Positions 1 to 5,131 of a stretch of DNA of 5,131 nt are shown piece by piece; the stretch's first letter is position 1; every line of letters starts with the position of its first letter. The notes under the pieces are model-generated. The model worked only from the letters and a program-made list of their open reading frames with translations, had not been told where the DNA came from and ran no database searches. Origin of the DNA: Proteobacteria bacterium UBA1148. GTDB lineage: Bacteria; Pseudomonadota; Gammaproteobacteria; Steroidobacterales; Rariloculaceae. The DNA lies in assembly GCA_002311835.1 (NCBI GenBank), contig DBZY01000001.1:14415-19545 (forward strand), read 5' to 3'. Made by a program: the position numbers and the translations under genes.

Positions 1-72
1 CTCATCTAACCGGTATTCAGAATCAAAGGGCGTTACCATTGCTGGAATGACGCCATGAAAGCGAGAATTCAT
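1..72 (-). CDS. DapA-family (dihydrodipicolinate synthase/aldolase-like) protein, N-terminal fragment cut by window edge
   Basis: Reading the minus strand from the ATG at 72 gives 24 codons without a stop, up to the window edge. The peptide starts MNSRFHGVIPAMVTPFD and continues SEYRLDE. The G-V-I-P-A-x-V-T-P-F-D pattern followed by a short acidic stretch and L-D-E is the classic first beta strand of the DapA/N-acetylneuraminate lyase class I aldolase superfamily. The catalytic lysine and the rest of the TIM barrel lie outside the window, so the reaction cannot be assigned. Family members include true DapA, sugar-acid aldolases and the hydratase-aldolases of naphthalene-type pathways (NahE/PhdG). 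An AAGGA motif lies 12 bases upstream of the ATG; an in-frame GTG at 75, directly before the ATG, would have 9-base spacing and could be the real start. The gene is on the same strand as the operon at 640-5061 but is separated from it by a plus-strand gene, so it probably has its own promoter. Confidence 0.72.
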   Translation of the reverse strand, partial: MNSRFHGVIPAMVTPFDSEYRLDE

Positions 73-121
73 CACAGTCTAATTTCCTTAGTCTAAGATT
101 GAGATCTTCGTGAGCTTGTCA

Positions 122-127
122 ATTATA
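122..127 (-). promoter_or_regulatory. Possible -10 box for the DapA-family gene
   Basis: The minus strand reads TATAAT here, a perfect sigma-70 type -10 hexamer 49 bases upstream of the ATG at 72. No good -35 is seen: the best is TTGCAC (147-152) at a long 19-base spacing with only three matches. The region is AT-rich, so chance is a real alternative. Confidence 0.28.
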
Positions 128-186
128 GCTAAAACCCGCGCATACGGTGCAATCAATATAATCACTGAGATAGGCGCGCCCGGTCA

Positions 187-213
187 TTGATCACACTTTT
201 GTCGCCGCATAAT
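187..213 (+). promoter_or_regulatory. Possible promoter for the small lipoprotein gene
   Basis: TTGATC (187-192) and CATAAT (208-213) resemble sigma-70 -35 and -10 hexamers, but the 15-base spacer is short. A separate perfect TATAAT occurs at 157-162 on this strand without a recognisable -35. Either could drive the plus-strand gene that follows; neither is strong. Confidence 0.2.
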
Positions 214-248
214 TTTTGCTAATAAGAGTTTGTTATTTTCTTCAAAAA

Positions 249-578
249 ATGACCTTTTATATTTACCAACAGAAAATTAAACAAGTTAGCACGAAATATC
301 GCATGTTTAATGTGCCATCAATTCTAATTGTTATCACATCAATTACATTAGTTGGCTGTGCGGGCGTAAACAGTAGAAATGGGCTGCCAACTTCAGTAAA
401 TTTTAATGGTACTGCACACTACACAGAATATGAGACAGACATTAAAAATAATTTGATAGGGTTTGTTGGGGTTGGAAATGCTATAGAACTCCATGATACA
501 GGTGAGATCAGAACAAAAGTCTCTATTAATTCAGAGTCTGAATTTAGCATGGAGATTGATTATGAATTTCATTTTTAA
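249..578 (+). CDS. Small putative lipoprotein of unknown function
   Basis: I do not recognise a family. The frame has three possible starts: TTG at 216 (120 aa), ATG at 249 (109 aa) and ATG at 303 (91 aa). None has a clear Shine-Dalgarno sequence. All include a hydrophobic stretch (SILIVITSITLVGC) ending in a lipobox-like L-V-G-C, which predicts signal peptidase II cleavage and lipidation of Cys37 (numbered from 249) or Cys19 (from 303). The 249 start is listed because it supplies Lys/Arg residues before the hydrophobic core; the 303 start would have an uncharged n-region. The mature part, about 73 residues, is rich in Asn, Thr, Glu and Ile and has alternating beta-like segments, ending in E-I-D-Y-E-F-H-F. 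It contains no other cysteine. GC is about one third by hand count against about one half in the operon beside it, which suggests a different origin. It runs tail to tail with the ATPase gene, 61 bases apart, so it is not part of that operon. Confidence 0.5.
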   Translation: MTFYIYQQKIKQVSTKYRMFNVPSILIVITSITLVGCAGVNSRNGLPTSVNFNGTAHYTEYETDIKNNLIGFVGVGNAIELHDTGEIRTKVSINSESEFSMEIDYEFHF

Positions 579-609
579 ATAATAACAATCTTTTTACTTA
601 CAACCTTTA

Positions 610-627
610 AGAACAAACAGTTGCTCT
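610..627. other. Weak hairpin in the convergent gap
   Basis: Bases 610-616 (AGAACAA) can pair with 621-627 (TTGCTCT) around a four-base loop, with one G-U pair in the minus-strand RNA. It sits between two convergent stop codons, where a terminator would be expected, but there is no U-tract on either side in either direction. It could be a poor or Rho-assisted end site, or chance. Confidence 0.2.
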
Positions 628-639
628 GCTCCCCACTAA

Positions 640-1395
640 TCAAACTACACCCATTAGCTCACCAAGCTGATTAACCGAACTGGCATAAGCTGGTAGAAGT
701 CGCGTCTCTCTGGGGTCACGTGGACGCGGAAGGTTGATCGGAATATCTTCCACAATTCGACCAGGTCGCTTAGAAAGCATCAAGACTCGATCCGCTAACA
801 ACACTGCTTCATCAATACTATGTGTAACGAGAAGCACACTCTGGTCATGCGCTTGACAAAGCCTTAATAACTCCACATTTAACTGGTCTCGAGTAAGCGC
901 ATCCAGAGACCCAAAAGGCTCATCGAGCAGCAATACATCCGGGCGCATTAAAAGCGCTTGACCCAGTGCTACGCGCTGCCGCATTCCACCTGAAAGCTCA
1001 TGCGGGTATCGCTCAGAAAATTGCTCAAGTCCGAGCATTTCAAGCATCGGGGGAAGCCGCTCGGCTATGGTCTCTTTCGACATACCACGTGTGTCTGCTG
1101 CTAATCGCAAATTGCTGGTCACGTTCAGCCATGGCAATAAGTTGTAGGTCTGAAATACCACACCGACACGACGTGACGGACGGGTCACAGGCTCTCCGAA
1201 AACGGCTATTTCTCCCCCGGGATCGCTCGGGTAGAGTCCTGCAATGAGTCTGATAAGGGTGCTTTTTCCGCAACCACTAGGTCCAAGCAGAGCGATGAAC
1301 TCGCCTCGATTCAGATCAAATGAAACAGATTCCAGCGCATTAACATCACCAAAACTCTTGGAAACGTTCTGCAAAACGATGGCGCTCTCCGCCAT
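640..1395 (-). CDS. ABC transporter ATP-binding protein, NitT/TauT (SsuB/TauB-like) family
   Basis: This is the cytoplasmic ATPase that powers the importer encoded in the same operon. The 251-residue protein is of normal length and has every expected element: Walker A GPSGCGKST (38-46), Q-loop Gln82, signature LSGGMRQR (134-141), Walker B VLLLDEP with Asp158/Glu159 (154-160), D-loop SLD (163-165) and H-loop His192. The run FGSLDALTR after Walker B and the SKRPGRI segment near 208-214 are typical of the nitrate/sulfonate/taurine subfamily, which also includes importers for pyrimidines and aromatic acids. The subfamily alone does not give the substrate. The ATG at 1395 has a modest TAGGT five bases upstream and lies 18 bases after the stop of the second VOC gene. 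It is the last gene of the operon; its TGA at 640-642 faces the lipoprotein gene. Confidence 0.95.
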   Translation of the reverse strand: MAESAIVLQNVSKSFGDVNALESVSFDLNRGEFIALLGPSGCGKSTLIRLIAGLYPSDPGGEIAVFGEPVTRPSRRVGVVFQTYNLLPWLNVTSNLRLAADTRGMSKETIAERLPPMLEMLGLEQFSERYPHELSGGMRQRVALGQALLMRPDVLLLDEPFGSLDALTRDQLNVELLRLCQAHDQSVLLVTHSIDEAVLLADRVLMLSKRPGRIVEDIPINLPRPRDPRETRLLPAYASSVNQLGELMGVV

Positions 1396-1413
1396 AACTA
1401 CCTAGCCAGAGCC

Positions 1414-1815
1414 TTAGAGCTTGGCCCCAGCCCACCCATTATGAGAAATATCGAAAATGATGTTATCCGGATCACGAAACTTCATTTCATAGTCTAGTGT
1501 GTCTTTTTCCGCCGGAAGCTCCATAAAGAACTCTCCTCCATTAGCCTCAATCTCCTTTCGTTGTTCCTCAAGGTCTTCGCACCAAAACCCGAGATGATGT
1601 ATTCCTACGAAGTCCTTACCTTTTTCAAGGCCGGCAGATTCATCATTCTTATAGTTTAGAAGCGCAAGACCCATAGTGCCATCCGATAGGTAGACGCCTG
1701 ATGCTAAGGGTGATTCCGTCCTTCCAACAATCGAAAGATCAAATGCTTTGCAATAAAACTCAGCACTTTTCTCTGGATCAGGAACCGCTATAGCCACGTG
1801 ACGAAGCTTCGCCAT
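1414..1815 (-). CDS. VOC (vicinal oxygen chelate) family protein, glyoxalase/dioxygenase-like
   Basis: A 133-residue single-unit VOC protein with two beta-alpha-beta-beta-beta modules. Module one begins LRHVAIAVPDPEKSAEFY (4-21), module two GIHHLGFWCEDLEEQ (71-85), and the closing strand is FRDPDNIIFDIS (113-124). By alignment to the family, metal ligands would be His6, His74 and the acidic residue at 122. That last position is Asp here, where Glu is usual, so the metal site may be altered or a neighbouring residue may serve. VOC members include glyoxalase I, epimerases, extradiol dioxygenases and resistance proteins, so no reaction is claimed. It differs clearly from the other VOC protein of the operon: it lacks the HDHHDLAL segment and the long C-terminal tail. 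A strong AGGAGA five bases before the ATG sets the start, 15 bases after the permease stop. Its place between the permease and ATPase genes suggests action on the imported compound or a product of it. Confidence 0.85.
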   Translation of the reverse strand: MAKLRHVAIAVPDPEKSAEFYCKAFDLSIVGRTESPLASGVYLSDGTMGLALLNYKNDESAGLEKGKDFVGIHHLGFWCEDLEEQRKEIEANGGEFFMELPAEKDTLDYEMKFRDPDNIIFDISHNGWAGAKL

Positions 1816-1830
1816 GAATTTCTCCTAATT

Positions 1831-2580
1831 CTAAAGAGCTCGCCACCAGACGAGCCGTCCAAACAAATAAATGATCCCGTAAAGCAATCCAGATATCGCC
1901 GTAATTGTGATGATTGACGCAAACATCAGATCGGTCCGTGCTGAAGCATTTGCCAGCAAAAGAAGATTGCCTAGCCCAGCTTCCGATCCCACAAATTCAC
2001 CGACAATCACTCCAATGACAGCAAGAGGCATAGCCATTTTGCATCCATCTATAAAGTTTGGAAGCGCGCTCGGCACACGTAAACGCCAAAATGTCGTAGT
2101 GGTAGAAGCATCTAGAGCACGGAAATGTTCAACAAGGTGTACTGGAGTCCCGGCAAATCCTCCTAACGTCGAAATAACGATGGGAAAAAATGCAAAGAAA
2201 AATGCCATTAACACTTTAGACATAGTTCCGTAACCAAACCAAACAACAAATAACGGTGCCAACGCCACCTTTGGAATCCCTTGAATAGCGATAACAACTG
2301 GCATCACGATGCGTCTTATCGGTGCGTTCACAAACACCAAGAGACTGATAATGATGCCACCTATCACAGCAGCCCCAAAACCGTAAATAACCTGGACGGT
2401 AGTCACCAGTGAATGACTAAAAATATCGCTGCGATACTCCCAGGCGGACTGAGCGACCGACATGATTGATGGCAGTAGATAAGGTCTGATCTCAAAGATA
2501 TCTACGCTGACCTGCCAAAGTATCATTATCACAATGAATCCGAGCAGCGAATTTAGCAATCGTATTAGACGAGAAATCAT
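1831..2580 (-). CDS. ABC transporter permease, NitT/TauT (SsuC/TauC-like) family
   Basis: This inner-membrane subunit, presumably a homodimer, forms the channel of the importer. The 249 residues show about six hydrophobic segments: roughly 13-30, 61-84, 91-112, 122-143, 183-205 and 217-241. The cytoplasmic EAA-type coupling loop is visible at about 154-190, with RALDAST, FWRLRVPSALP and FIDGCKMAMPLAVIG; it docks onto the ATPase. The following GEFVGSEAGLG (194-204) is highly characteristic of SsuC/TauC-type permeases (BPD_transp_1 domain). The ATG at 2580 is served by AGAGGAT about 11 bases upstream; this lies within the last two codons of the preceding dioxygenase gene, whose TGA is only seven bases before the ATG, so translation is probably coupled. 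Length is normal for the family (about 250-270 residues). Confidence 0.95.
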   Translation of the reverse strand: MISRLIRLLNSLLGFIVIMILWQVSVDIFEIRPYLLPSIMSVAQSAWEYRSDIFSHSLVTTVQVIYGFGAAVIGGIIISLLVFVNAPIRRIVMPVVIAIQGIPKVALAPLFVVWFGYGTMSKVLMAFFFAFFPIVISTLGGFAGTPVHLVEHFRALDASTTTTFWRLRVPSALPNFIDGCKMAMPLAVIGVIVGEFVGSEAGLGNLLLLANASARTDLMFASIITITAISGLLYGIIYLFGRLVWWRAL

Positions 2581-2587
2581 CCCGCAA

Positions 2588-3127
2588 TCAATCCTCTTCA
2601 GCAGGAGCCCAGTCCTCAGGCACCGGAACTACGAAACGCTTGTAATGCCACTGATCGAATGCGTCGAGATCGTTTGGCCACACATTTGATTCATACCCAA
2701 CCTCTGGATCAATCTGAGTCATGTCGCAGTAGTACTCAACATAGTTCCCATCAGGATCCTTAAATACAAGGAACACATTCTCACCAGGACCATGTTTGCC
2801 GATGCCACGCACGATCTCAATACCCTGTTTCTGCAAAAACTCAGCTGCCTCTTCAACCTCTTTTAAATTTTCCAGTTGGTAGGAGAAATGCTCGAGACCG
2901 ACCCGAGGCGCTTCTACCTCACCGCCCTCCTTGAGAACTGGCGGAGCCTGAGCAAGGGCTAAATCATGATGGTCATGGCCTGACTCGCACCGCATAAACA
3001 CCATCTGATCAGTGATCCAGTCGGAGACCGTGAGTCCAACAATCTCAGTGTAAAATTTGGCCGACTTCTTTATATCCCGCACAGTTAAGACAAGGTGACC
3101 GAGTCTTTTTGGATTTGGCTTAGGCAT
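2588..3127 (-). CDS. Extradiol-dioxygenase-like VOC protein (one-domain type)
   Basis: Predicted to be a metal-dependent ring-cleaving dioxygenase acting on a catechol-like compound in the cytoplasm. The 179-residue protein has the paired VOC modules: KRLGHLVLTVRDIKKSAKFY (7-26) and VGLEHFSYQLENL (76-88). The presumed 2-His-1-carboxylate ligands are His11, His80 and Glu131 (in DGNYVEYY). Further features typical of the extradiol group are FMRCESGHDHHDLAL (44-58) and GKHGPGENVF (110-119) with His112. It is much shorter than classic two-domain BphC-type enzymes (about 290-300 residues) and fits the one-domain type. After the fold comes a charged and aromatic tail of about 45 residues (DMTQIDPEVGYES to the end). 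The open frame extends to a TTG at 3142, but the ATG at 3127 is chosen because GAGGG lies eight bases before it. Dioxygenase activity is inferred from motifs; another VOC reaction is possible. Confidence 0.8.
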   Translation of the reverse strand: MPKPNPKRLGHLVLTVRDIKKSAKFYTEIVGLTVSDWITDQMVFMRCESGHDHHDLALAQAPPVLKEGGEVEAPRVGLEHFSYQLENLKEVEEAAEFLQKQGIEIVRGIGKHGPGENVFLVFKDPDGNYVEYYCDMTQIDPEVGYESNVWPNDLDAFDQWHYKRFVVPVPEDWAPAEED

Positions 3128-3135
3128 GGTTTTGA

Positions 3136-3140
3136 CCCTC
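3136..3140 (-). promoter_or_regulatory. Ribosome binding site that fixes the dioxygenase start at 3127
   Basis: The minus strand reads GAGGG, ending eight bases before the ATG at 3125-3127. The competing upstream TTG (3140-3142) overlaps this motif and would have no binding site of its own. Confidence 0.7.
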
Positions 3141-3152
3141 AATTAGGGACCT

Positions 3153-4124
3153 TCAACGAACAAACCGGTCAGTGTAAATATCTTCAGCTCGAATCTCACC
3201 ATCAAGGTTGAATGCCCGATCAATAAATTCCATTGTGTTTAGCATGCGATCCTCACGAAACCATCCAAGATTCGAATTATCAGCAGCCGGATCGATGATT
3301 AAATCTACCGTCTCAGTTACCTGCTGCGCTGTGATAACCGGATCCAAAGTTGAATATGCGTTCAAGAGAATCTCCGTTGCTCTCCCGGGATTCGCAATTG
3401 CGTAGGCATAGCCACGATAAGTCGCTTGGATAAATTTCTCGACGATGTCTGGGTTTTCCTGAATAAAAGGATCAGAACTGACAATACCACTACCGTACAT
3501 ATCGACACCGTAGTCGGCATACTCCAGCCAACCAACAGAAACCCCAGCATCCCTCGCGTACTTCTGGATGACAGCGCGATTGGAGCCCCGCCAACACTCC
3601 GCCAGATCAATGCTACCTTCTATAAGAGCCACATCGACCACCGCCGGATCCATTCGAAGCATGCGCAAGTGATTCCTGGGTAGGTTATTAAGACTTAGCC
3701 ACACTGGGATCAAATTATGGACAGTCGAACCTGATCCGCCGCCCATCGTAAATCCAGCTATATCATCAAGCCCCTCGACCTCATGATTTTCTAGTACGAA
3801 ACATAACCCTGCTGGCCAACGCGTATTAATAGCGCTAACTAGTCGCGCCTCACCGCCCCTCGCTCGATTAAGGGCCACACTGATAGGGTCACCATAGCCA
3901 AGCGCAAAGCGACCCTGATCAATTTCATTAACAGTACGGCTCCCTCCGTATCCGCGAACGGCATCAACTTCTAAACCCAGCTCCGTGTAATAACCAAGCT
4001 CAATAGCGATTATTACCCCTGAGAGACTTCCCTGAGGCAACCAGCCGAGATTAAATGTCAATTGCTGAGCACCAACCACTCCGCTAAAGAGCGTGAGAAT
4101 GATGAAAATAGCGTGACGGTACAC
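3153..4124 (-). CDS. ABC transporter periplasmic substrate-binding protein, THI5/NMT1-like (SsuA-type) family
   Basis: This is the periplasmic ligand-capture subunit of the importer. Starting at the GTG at 4124 it has 323 residues with a classical signal peptide, MYRHAIFIILTLFSGVVGA, and probable signal peptidase I cleavage after Ala19 (V-G-A/QQ). Family marks follow: LGWLPQ (26-31), A-I-E-L-G-Y-Y-x-E-L-G-L-E-V (40-53), GYGGSR (58-63), QGRFALGYGDP (70-80), a glycine-rich ligand-side loop GGGSGST (128-134), ECWRGSNRAVI (176-186), and the C-terminal FIQATYRGYAYAIANP and IYTDRFV typical of THI5-like proteins. The family binds pyrimidines (HMP-type), sulfonates, riboflavin and aromatic acids; the ligand here is unknown. 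The frame stays open to a TTG at 4184, but that would bury the signal peptide behind 20 residues and overlap the upstream gene by 50 bases. The GTG has TAGGA eight bases upstream, which includes the stop codon of the FAHD gene. Confidence 0.9.
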   Translation of the reverse strand: MYRHAIFIILTLFSGVVGAQQLTFNLGWLPQGSLSGVIIAIELGYYTELGLEVDAVRGYGGSRTVNEIDQGRFALGYGDPISVALNRARGGEARLVSAINTRWPAGLCFVLENHEVEGLDDIAGFTMGGGSGSTVHNLIPVWLSLNNLPRNHLRMLRMDPAVVDVALIEGSIDLAECWRGSNRAVIQKYARDAGVSVGWLEYADYGVDMYGSGIVSSDPFIQENPDIVEKFIQATYRGYAYAIANPGRATEILLNAYSTLDPVITAQQVTETVDLIIDPAADNSNLGWFREDRMLNTMEFIDRAFNLDGEIRAEDIYTDRFVR

Positions 4125-4132
4125 TAGATGTT

Positions 4133-4137
4133 TCCTA
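4133..4137 (-). promoter_or_regulatory. Ribosome binding site of the binding-protein gene, overlapping the FAHD stop codon
   Basis: The minus strand reads TAGGA, where TAG is the stop of the FAHD-family gene, followed by eight bases and the GTG start at 4122-4124. This supports the corrected start and suggests that ribosomes ending the first gene re-initiate on the second. Confidence 0.65.
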
Positions 4138-5061
4138 ACTGTCTTCGGCTGATACTGGATTACGAAGCGTACCAATAGATTCAATAGATGCTTCCATCAC
4201 ATCTCCGGGTTTTAAGAAAATCCCCCGCGCCATCCCGACACCGGTCGGTGTACCCGTAGCAATTACATCTCCTGGCTTAAGCGTCAAAATAGAGGATAGG
4301 TATGCAATTTGCTCCCGTGTATCGAAGATCATCGCACCTGTCGTAGAATCCTGCATCACTTCACCATTGACAGACAATTGCATCCTTAAGTTATGTGGAT
4401 CTTCGATACAGCTCGAAGGAACGAGCCATGGCCCCAATGGGGCAAATGTATCGAAACATTTACCTTGGAACCAGTCCATTTTGAAGGGAAAATCATCCCG
4501 TACATTAAGGTCGCGGGCAGAAACATCATTGATCACCGTATATCCCGCGACGCAATCCAACGCTTCATCTACTGTAACGTGGCGCGTCTCTCGCCCGACG
4601 ACAGCAGCTAACTCAATTTCCCAATCTAGCTGAGAAGATGCCTTTGGGATAATCACCGTGTCGTCGTGCCCAATAAGCGCTGTATCCGGCTTCATAAAAA
4701 TATAGGGGTTGCTTTCAGACTTGGACGCTAGAACGGTCCCCATTTCATCAGCGTGCTCGACGTAATTAGCAGCAGCGCAAAAAAACCGCCCCGGCGTCAG
4801 TGGCGGCATGAGATCCCCTAGGCCAAGAGTCACGGCCTCTAGACGATCCACCGCAGCGGAAGCTTCCTGAGCCAGCGCATCAAGATTCGAATTAACCTCT
4901 GGCCAACGGGCCAGCAGCTCATTTACACTCAATTCCACCCAGTTACCAGAAACGGCTAGGGTCTGCGCAGCCCGAGCTAAATCATAAAGCTGATCATCTA
5001 ATACCAGGGCTGTACGAATCTCTCCCTTTTTCTTAAAACTCGCTAGTCCATACCAGGTCAT
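4135..5061 (-). CDS. Fumarylacetoacetate hydrolase (FAHD) family protein
   Basis: FAHD enzymes act on 1,3-diketo or 2-oxo-enoic acids by C-C hydrolysis, decarboxylation, hydration or isomerisation, often downstream of aromatic ring cleavage. The 308-residue protein has an N-terminal domain of about 85 residues, as in many bacterial homologues, then the FAHD core. In the core are NYVEHADE (99-106) with a His103-x-x-Glu106 pair like the catalytic dyad of FAHD1-type enzymes; Mg/Mn ligands Glu148 and Glu150 (DWEIELAAVVGR) and Asp179 (NDVSARD, 178-184); GKCFDTFAPLGP with Lys201 (200-211); and GTPTGVG (270-276). All key residues are present, so it should be active; the exact reaction cannot be read. 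The ATG at 5061 is preferred over the in-frame GTG at 5067 because GGTAG sits five bases before it, although this site is weak. It is the first gene of the operon within the window, and its stop lies 10 bases before the binding-protein start. Confidence 0.92.
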   Translation of the reverse strand: MTWYGLASFKKKGEIRTALVLDDQLYDLARAAQTLAVSGNWVELSVNELLARWPEVNSNLDALAQEASAAVDRLEAVTLGLGDLMPPLTPGRFFCAAANYVEHADEMGTVLASKSESNPYIFMKPDTALIGHDDTVIIPKASSQLDWEIELAAVVGRETRHVTVDEALDCVAGYTVINDVSARDLNVRDDFPFKMDWFQGKCFDTFAPLGPWLVPSSCIEDPHNLRMQLSVNGEVMQDSTTGAMIFDTREQIAYLSSILTLKPGDVIATGTPTGVGMARGIFLKPGDVMEASIESIGTLRNPVSAEDS

Positions 5062-5113
5062 AAGCACTACCAGTTACATTAATTCATCTTCATTTAGGTG
5101 CTGTACAGTGTTA

Positions 5114-5119
5114 AGTATA
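5114..5119 (-). promoter_or_regulatory. Possible -10 box of the catabolic operon
   Basis: The minus strand reads TATACT, five of six matches to the sigma-70 -10 consensus, 52 bases before the ATG at 5061. The -35 would fall outside the window, so this cannot be tested here. Just downstream lies CTGTACAG (5101-5108), a perfect eight-base palindrome near the expected transcription start, which could be half-site material for a regulator or chance. The operon may also begin further upstream with more genes. Confidence 0.25.
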
Positions 5120-5131
5120 TCTGCAACTAGT

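Noticed and set aside
610..627. Hairpin as a true Rho-independent terminator for the ATPase or lipoprotein gene
   Set aside because: The stem is only seven pairs with one G-U, and no U-tract follows in either direction. It is kept only as a weak structural feature.
966..1247. Open frames on the plus strand (966-1247) and in another minus frame (1040-1273) inside the ATPase gene
   Set aside because: They lie wholly within a gene with complete ABC ATPase motifs, have no family features and have compositions expected of out-of-frame reading.
1907..2233. Plus-strand open frame opposite the permease gene
   Set aside because: Its translation is an antisense shadow of the membrane segments, without a ribosome binding site or recognisable domain.
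1414..3127. The two VOC genes as a recent tandem duplication around the permease
   Set aside because: They differ in length, in the third metal ligand, in the HDHHD segment and in the C-terminal tail; only the general fold signature is shared.
3208..3683. Open frames at 3208-3405 (+), 3362-3610 (-) and 3426-3683 (+) within the binding-protein gene
   Set aside because: The binding-protein frame is unambiguous through this region, and none of the alternatives has motifs or a plausible start site.
4367..4633. Two overlapping plus-strand open frames opposite the FAHD gene
   Set aside because: They overlap each other and the conserved FAHD core, which is the real coding frame.
5062..5131. TPP riboswitch upstream of the operon, considered because the binding protein is THI5-like
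   Set aside because: The visible 5' flank is only 70 bases and shows none of the conserved thi-box sequence. A riboswitch further right cannot be excluded.

Overview
The window looks like chromosomal DNA of a Gram-negative bacterium, probably Pseudomonadota. The reasons are a periplasmic-type NitT/TauT (SsuABC-like) ABC importer, a candidate lipobox lipoprotein, Shine-Dalgarno-led genes with short spacers and about 50% GC by hand count over most of the length. I cannot place it to genus.

Layout, left to right. Bases 1-72 hold the first 24 codons of a minus-strand DapA/aldolase-family gene cut by the window edge; it is too short to show up as an obvious open frame. Bases 73-215 are a divergent intergenic region with weak promoter-like hexamers. 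A small AT-rich plus-strand gene with a lipobox follows (ending at 578; start uncertain among 216, 249 and 303). From 640 to 5061 six minus-strand genes form one compact unit, transcribed right to left: FAHD-family hydrolase, THI5/NMT1-like periplasmic binding protein, extradiol-dioxygenase-like VOC protein, ABC permease, second VOC protein, ABC ATPase. Gaps are 10, 25, 7, 15 and 18 bases, so a single operon is very likely. The last 64 bases hold the 5' flank with one possible -10 box.

How the genes may work together (inference): the binding protein, permease and ATPase make one complete importer. The enzymes are of the kinds used in meta-cleavage of catechol-like rings (one-domain extradiol dioxygenase, FAHD hydrolase/hydratase, an extra VOC enzyme). 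The operon therefore reads as a self-contained uptake-and-degradation module for a small, probably aromatic or heteroaromatic, compound. The substrate cannot be read from the sequence. The gene order is notable: enzyme and transporter genes alternate strictly along the operon. Two start codons needed correction from the longest open frame: the binding protein starts at a GTG (4124) and the dioxygenase at an ATG (3127). I see no RNA genes, insertion sequences, CRISPR arrays or convincing terminators.
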